Assembly (NCBI GenBank): GCA_024349245.1
Contig: JALDNG010000004.1
Location: forward strand, 7,995,501-8,059,500
Direction of reading: 5' to 3'
DNA: 64,000 nt
DNA from: Neodontobutis hainanensis
Lineage: Eukaryota; Chordata; Actinopteri; Gobiiformes; Odontobutidae
The notes under the pieces are model-generated. The model was not told the DNA's origin, searched no databases, and saw only the letters and a list, made by a program, of their open reading frames with translations. Below, piece after piece: positions 60,601 through 64,000 of the stretch (position 1 is the stretch's first letter; each line of letters starts with the position of its first letter). The position numbers and the translations under genes were made by a program.

Positions 60601-63600
60601 TTTCACCTCTCTCCTTCTCTCTCTCACCCCACTTTGCCTCCTCTCTTTCTTTTTTTTCAACTTAAGGGACAGAAACGTCCAACTGAGGTAATAGACTCTG
60701 ACACAACACATTAAATGGGAAATGAGAAAAGGGAGAAGAAAGGGCACTCTTAAACGCCTTTTAAACGTTACCAATTAGAGGTTTAAAAGTTGAATAAGAT
60801 GTAGGCCTTTGGCATAAGGCTGACTGATGGGACATTTAACTCACTACCTTCCTAAAAACAGCATGCACAAATGGTCTTCCTTCGTACATTCCTTCCTGGG
60901 TTTTTTTATAATCGACAATACTGACAAGTGATATCCCAAATGATGTATAATGCCATAGCACTGGGCTGTGTCTGCCCCTGCCTAAAGTCCTTTCAAACAC
61001 ATGCACATTGTTGATACAGCTACTGGGTCCGCACAAAACCTGACCAAAACAGAACAATCAGCAGAGCGCGGCTTCCCCTGAGAGAAAGTCTGGGTCAGGT
61101 TAATACCACTGTGGCCCTGAGCCATAAATATATTTACACATCATTACACACAGCCATGCACTGAAACACACACACACATTTTACACAGACACACACACAT
61201 ACCTATATGAGTGTATGGGAGAACCCATCCTAATTGAATATTATCTTTTCACTGATACTGTATATAATATTATATATGAGAACACAAGAATCTGTACATG
61301 CTGACAAAGCTGTTGTTCCAAGAATCATTGCAATGGCCTTTTGTTTTATGATATGATACATTATTATCAGAAATATTACCCTAAATAGCCTCTAGGTGTG
61401 TAATCATATCTTTTATTTATTTTTTGGCATTTTGATTAAATATAAATGTCACTTTATGTAAAGGTTTGCCACTGAAGAAATGAGCTTATTGATATTATGC
61501 AAAATAATACGCAAGGCATATTAGGAAAAGGATTGGAATTAGAGTCATGACAAAGAATGAAATATATGCACCTTAACACAATGATCTGAAGTGCCTCCTT
61601 GTTACTTTTCCACTTGTTGAAGATACCACCCAGCCTTGTGTGTATTTGTGGCAGTGTGCTGAGTCTTCCTGCCAAAAGGACGAGCCCAAGATGTGCCTTC
61701 AGGCCCCTGTGTCTGGCCTCTATCAGCCTCTGCTGTTGTCCCCTTAGTGCACTTGTTCAGCAGGTCAAGAGGTTTTAGCCTGAGGACCATCACTTTTAAC
61801 CCAGACTCACATTGACATAAAGGCACAAAACACAGTTCGACTACACTTTTGAAAATATACAATAAGAATATAATGCAATAGCATGACATGTATGGTTGTG
61901 ATATATTTATACCATTTAATATAGGCCAACATTGTTACTTCAACTTGTATTTGGGTTAGCTCATATATCTCACTTTAAAGGTCAGGCAAAAAGTCAAGAG
62001 GGCGTCATCATGGGTCATCACAACACACCTCAACTCATTCTGGGAACTTGGATTGAGTTGAGCTAAGTTAAGGCACCGAATTTTTTCCACTTGCAAGTTA
62101 ATGTCATTTAAAACAGAGCATTATTTTAAGAGTAACTCAAACAGAATTATCGAATATTTTCTCTTACATGCTCAAAGTCAACGCATTAAATTGTTAACTT
62201 GGTACATGTGGATCAATTGTTTGATTAACTCATACTCATAATAATTTCTACTACACTCTTTTGCTCTTAGCCAGTTGCACCTACATTGTTGCAGCACAGA
62301 AAGGAAAAGCCAAGAGTAACTAAGTTGGACTTCTCATTTACAGTACACACACTGTTAAAGCCATGTAGAAGTAATTGCTAAAGGTCAAAAGAGATTGTGT
62401 TTTACCAACACATTTGTGTTTATCATTCAGAACAAATCAATACAATATTGTTGTTTTAAAGAACAAAAGCCAGAGACTTAACATTGACCTTTGCTTCCAT
62501 TTTCTATTGTGTTCGGGAGGTCCGACAAAACATACAAATGAGACCTTCTGGTTTCTCCGGGGACAGACTTTGTAAAAGTCTTAGAAAATACTTTTGAGGT
62601 GTGTTTTTTTTATCTAAATTTATTGTTAATTGGCATACTTAATAATTAACCTTGGACTATTAGTGGACTCAAACTAATTCATTTCAAAAACACCCTTTCA
62701 AACATTTCAGAACCGTATTTACAAAGACTTTTATTTCGTACAATCTGTCAACTTGATTTTTTTACATGTATATTAACTGTCATAAAAATTAACTGGCACT
62801 TAAGTATGAGCTTTCCAGCTTTGGCGTGGAAGCAGAAGGCATGCAGTTCATTTCCAGGTGTTTTTTCAATAGTGAGAATGAGGCTCAGAGGTTCCAAAAT
62901 AGCACCTCTAACAAGTCCCGCAGAGATCGGAGCAGAGACACCTTTGTGGGCCCATTGCTTCTGGACTACAAGATGTAGTGTGACGACTCAGTAACTCCAA
63001 CAGGTCCACTTTAGACTATTTGGAGAGTTTTGAGAGACAACCTGGCCAACTGTGTGGATGTGCTCCGGTGCCTCGGCTGATTTCCCGTCTGCCAAGTGTC
63101 TCAATCAACTTTTAATGTCCACAGCATCTCCATTTTACCTGCTCTTTCCCCTCTGCAACTGATCTGGGCTCTCTTCAGGTGGTAGAGGGGGATTCATTTT
63201 TCTCCAAATTTTGATGAGTCAGCCAACCGATAGGATTTTCCCCCTTTTTTCCCAGAAATAACCGTTTGACTCAATGTACAAGCTGTACATTCTCTTGACA
63301 ATCCAGAGAGTGAAGGGAGAGACAGGCTCTTTGTTCACAGACGTGTAAATGCACTGGACTGCTTGTGACAGAGTTTACAGTGTCCACAGGCTGTCAGGCT
63401 AACTGGGACTTTAGGATGGACAAGCCTTTTGGTTTGGCTTTCAGTGTAACAGTCTGCAGCACCATTGGATTTATGTTTTGTAGACTTTACTCAGTTTACA
63501 ATTCTTCACACATTTGTATAAAGAAAAAATAACTAAAGGCAATTGCTTTTTTAACTTAAATCATATTAAAGTACTGATGTTGTGATGAAACACACATTAT

Positions 63601-64000
63601 ATATTAATACAATTCAAAAATAGATCTATTATATTTACAATATGTTTTTTATGAACAGTGTGAAGAATTTCCAACCATCCATCTATCTTCTTTCGTTTAT
63701 CTGGAGCCCCCCAGACTTCCCCCTTCCCAGACACTTTCTCCAGTTCTTCCAACATTTCCAACAACAGTCAAAACTTCCCATTATACTTTGGCTTTTACTC
63801 AAACTTGCATTGCCCCTAAATGTAGTGGGAATCTCACCAGTGGCCTCTCATAGTACTTCCAATGCAGCACCTAAACTAGTTCAAACATGGACCACACCGT
63901 TATACACATCGTAAACATAGTAACAGTGCTGACAGACAAATGAATCTTCAATTTTACATGTCCAGAATAAAAATCTCTTGAAAACAACTATTACAATTAA
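60601..64000. other. Downstream intergenic DNA, no gene seen
   Basis: Mostly AT-rich and unique, with (CA)-rich tracts at about 61167-61199. Slightly GC-richer, possibly regulatory stretches lie at 61620-61800 and 62800-63430. Frames such as 61602-61889 (minus), 62806-62994 and 63642-63914 have no domains or splice context. Confidence 0.4.

Overview
The window is vertebrate nuclear DNA, almost certainly from a ray-finned (teleost) fish. It is AT-rich and intron-bearing, with long (TG)n, (TA)n and (GATA)n microsatellites, a LINE 3' end ending in GATGG repeats, a V-SINE-like fragment and a hAT-like non-autonomous element, all typical of fish genomes. There are no bacterial-style operons, and most of the open reading frames are chance or repeat-derived.

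One protein-coding gene can be supported: an Iroquois homeobox gene of the irx4 class on the + strand, 54335-58664. It has five coding exons (54335-54379, 55028-55282, 55781-55887, 56948-57258, 57970-58664) that join with GT..AG introns in compatible phases to a 470-residue protein. The N-terminus beginning MSYPQFGYPYSSAPQ, the TALE homeodomain (about residues 145-207), the KPRIWSLA motif and the RNWVDGVFHDP motif near the C-terminus identify irx4. It is more likely the 'a' teleost ohnologue than 'b', but that needs a tree.

About 54 kb upstream (1-54000) holds no convincing gene. In the conserved IrxA order (irx1-irx2-irx4) this is where the irx2-irx4 gene desert should lie, a type of region known for dense, deeply conserved enhancers. 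Many stretches look like conserved non-coding elements: mixed composition, many ATTA/TAAT, octamer and GATTA sites, and no repeats. They are listed as candidates because conservation cannot be tested here. Between them lie simple repeats, two dispersed repeat families with two copies each, and a few transposon relics. The block 52700-54334 just upstream of the gene is the densest regulatory stretch, with a 147-bp (GATA)n tract, two CRE-like sites, CCAAT boxes and TATA-like sequences. Downstream (58665-64000) there is a short 3' UTR and further candidate elements.

The most unusual observations are: (1) a four-unit array at 27208-27902 in which a motif of about 40 bp recurs every 210-236 bp, the first two units 34/40 identical; (2) a nested inverted repeat at 12186-12261; (3) CTCF-like motifs pointing left at 6.5, 16.4 and 20.0 kb and right at 38.5 kb, a divergent layout expected of a domain border between irx2 and irx4; (4) a minus-strand small ORF at 37310-37495 with a membrane segment and a well-formed polyadenylation site; and (5) several perfect-arm hairpins. 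I see no wholly new biological system; the interest is in cis-regulatory architecture.
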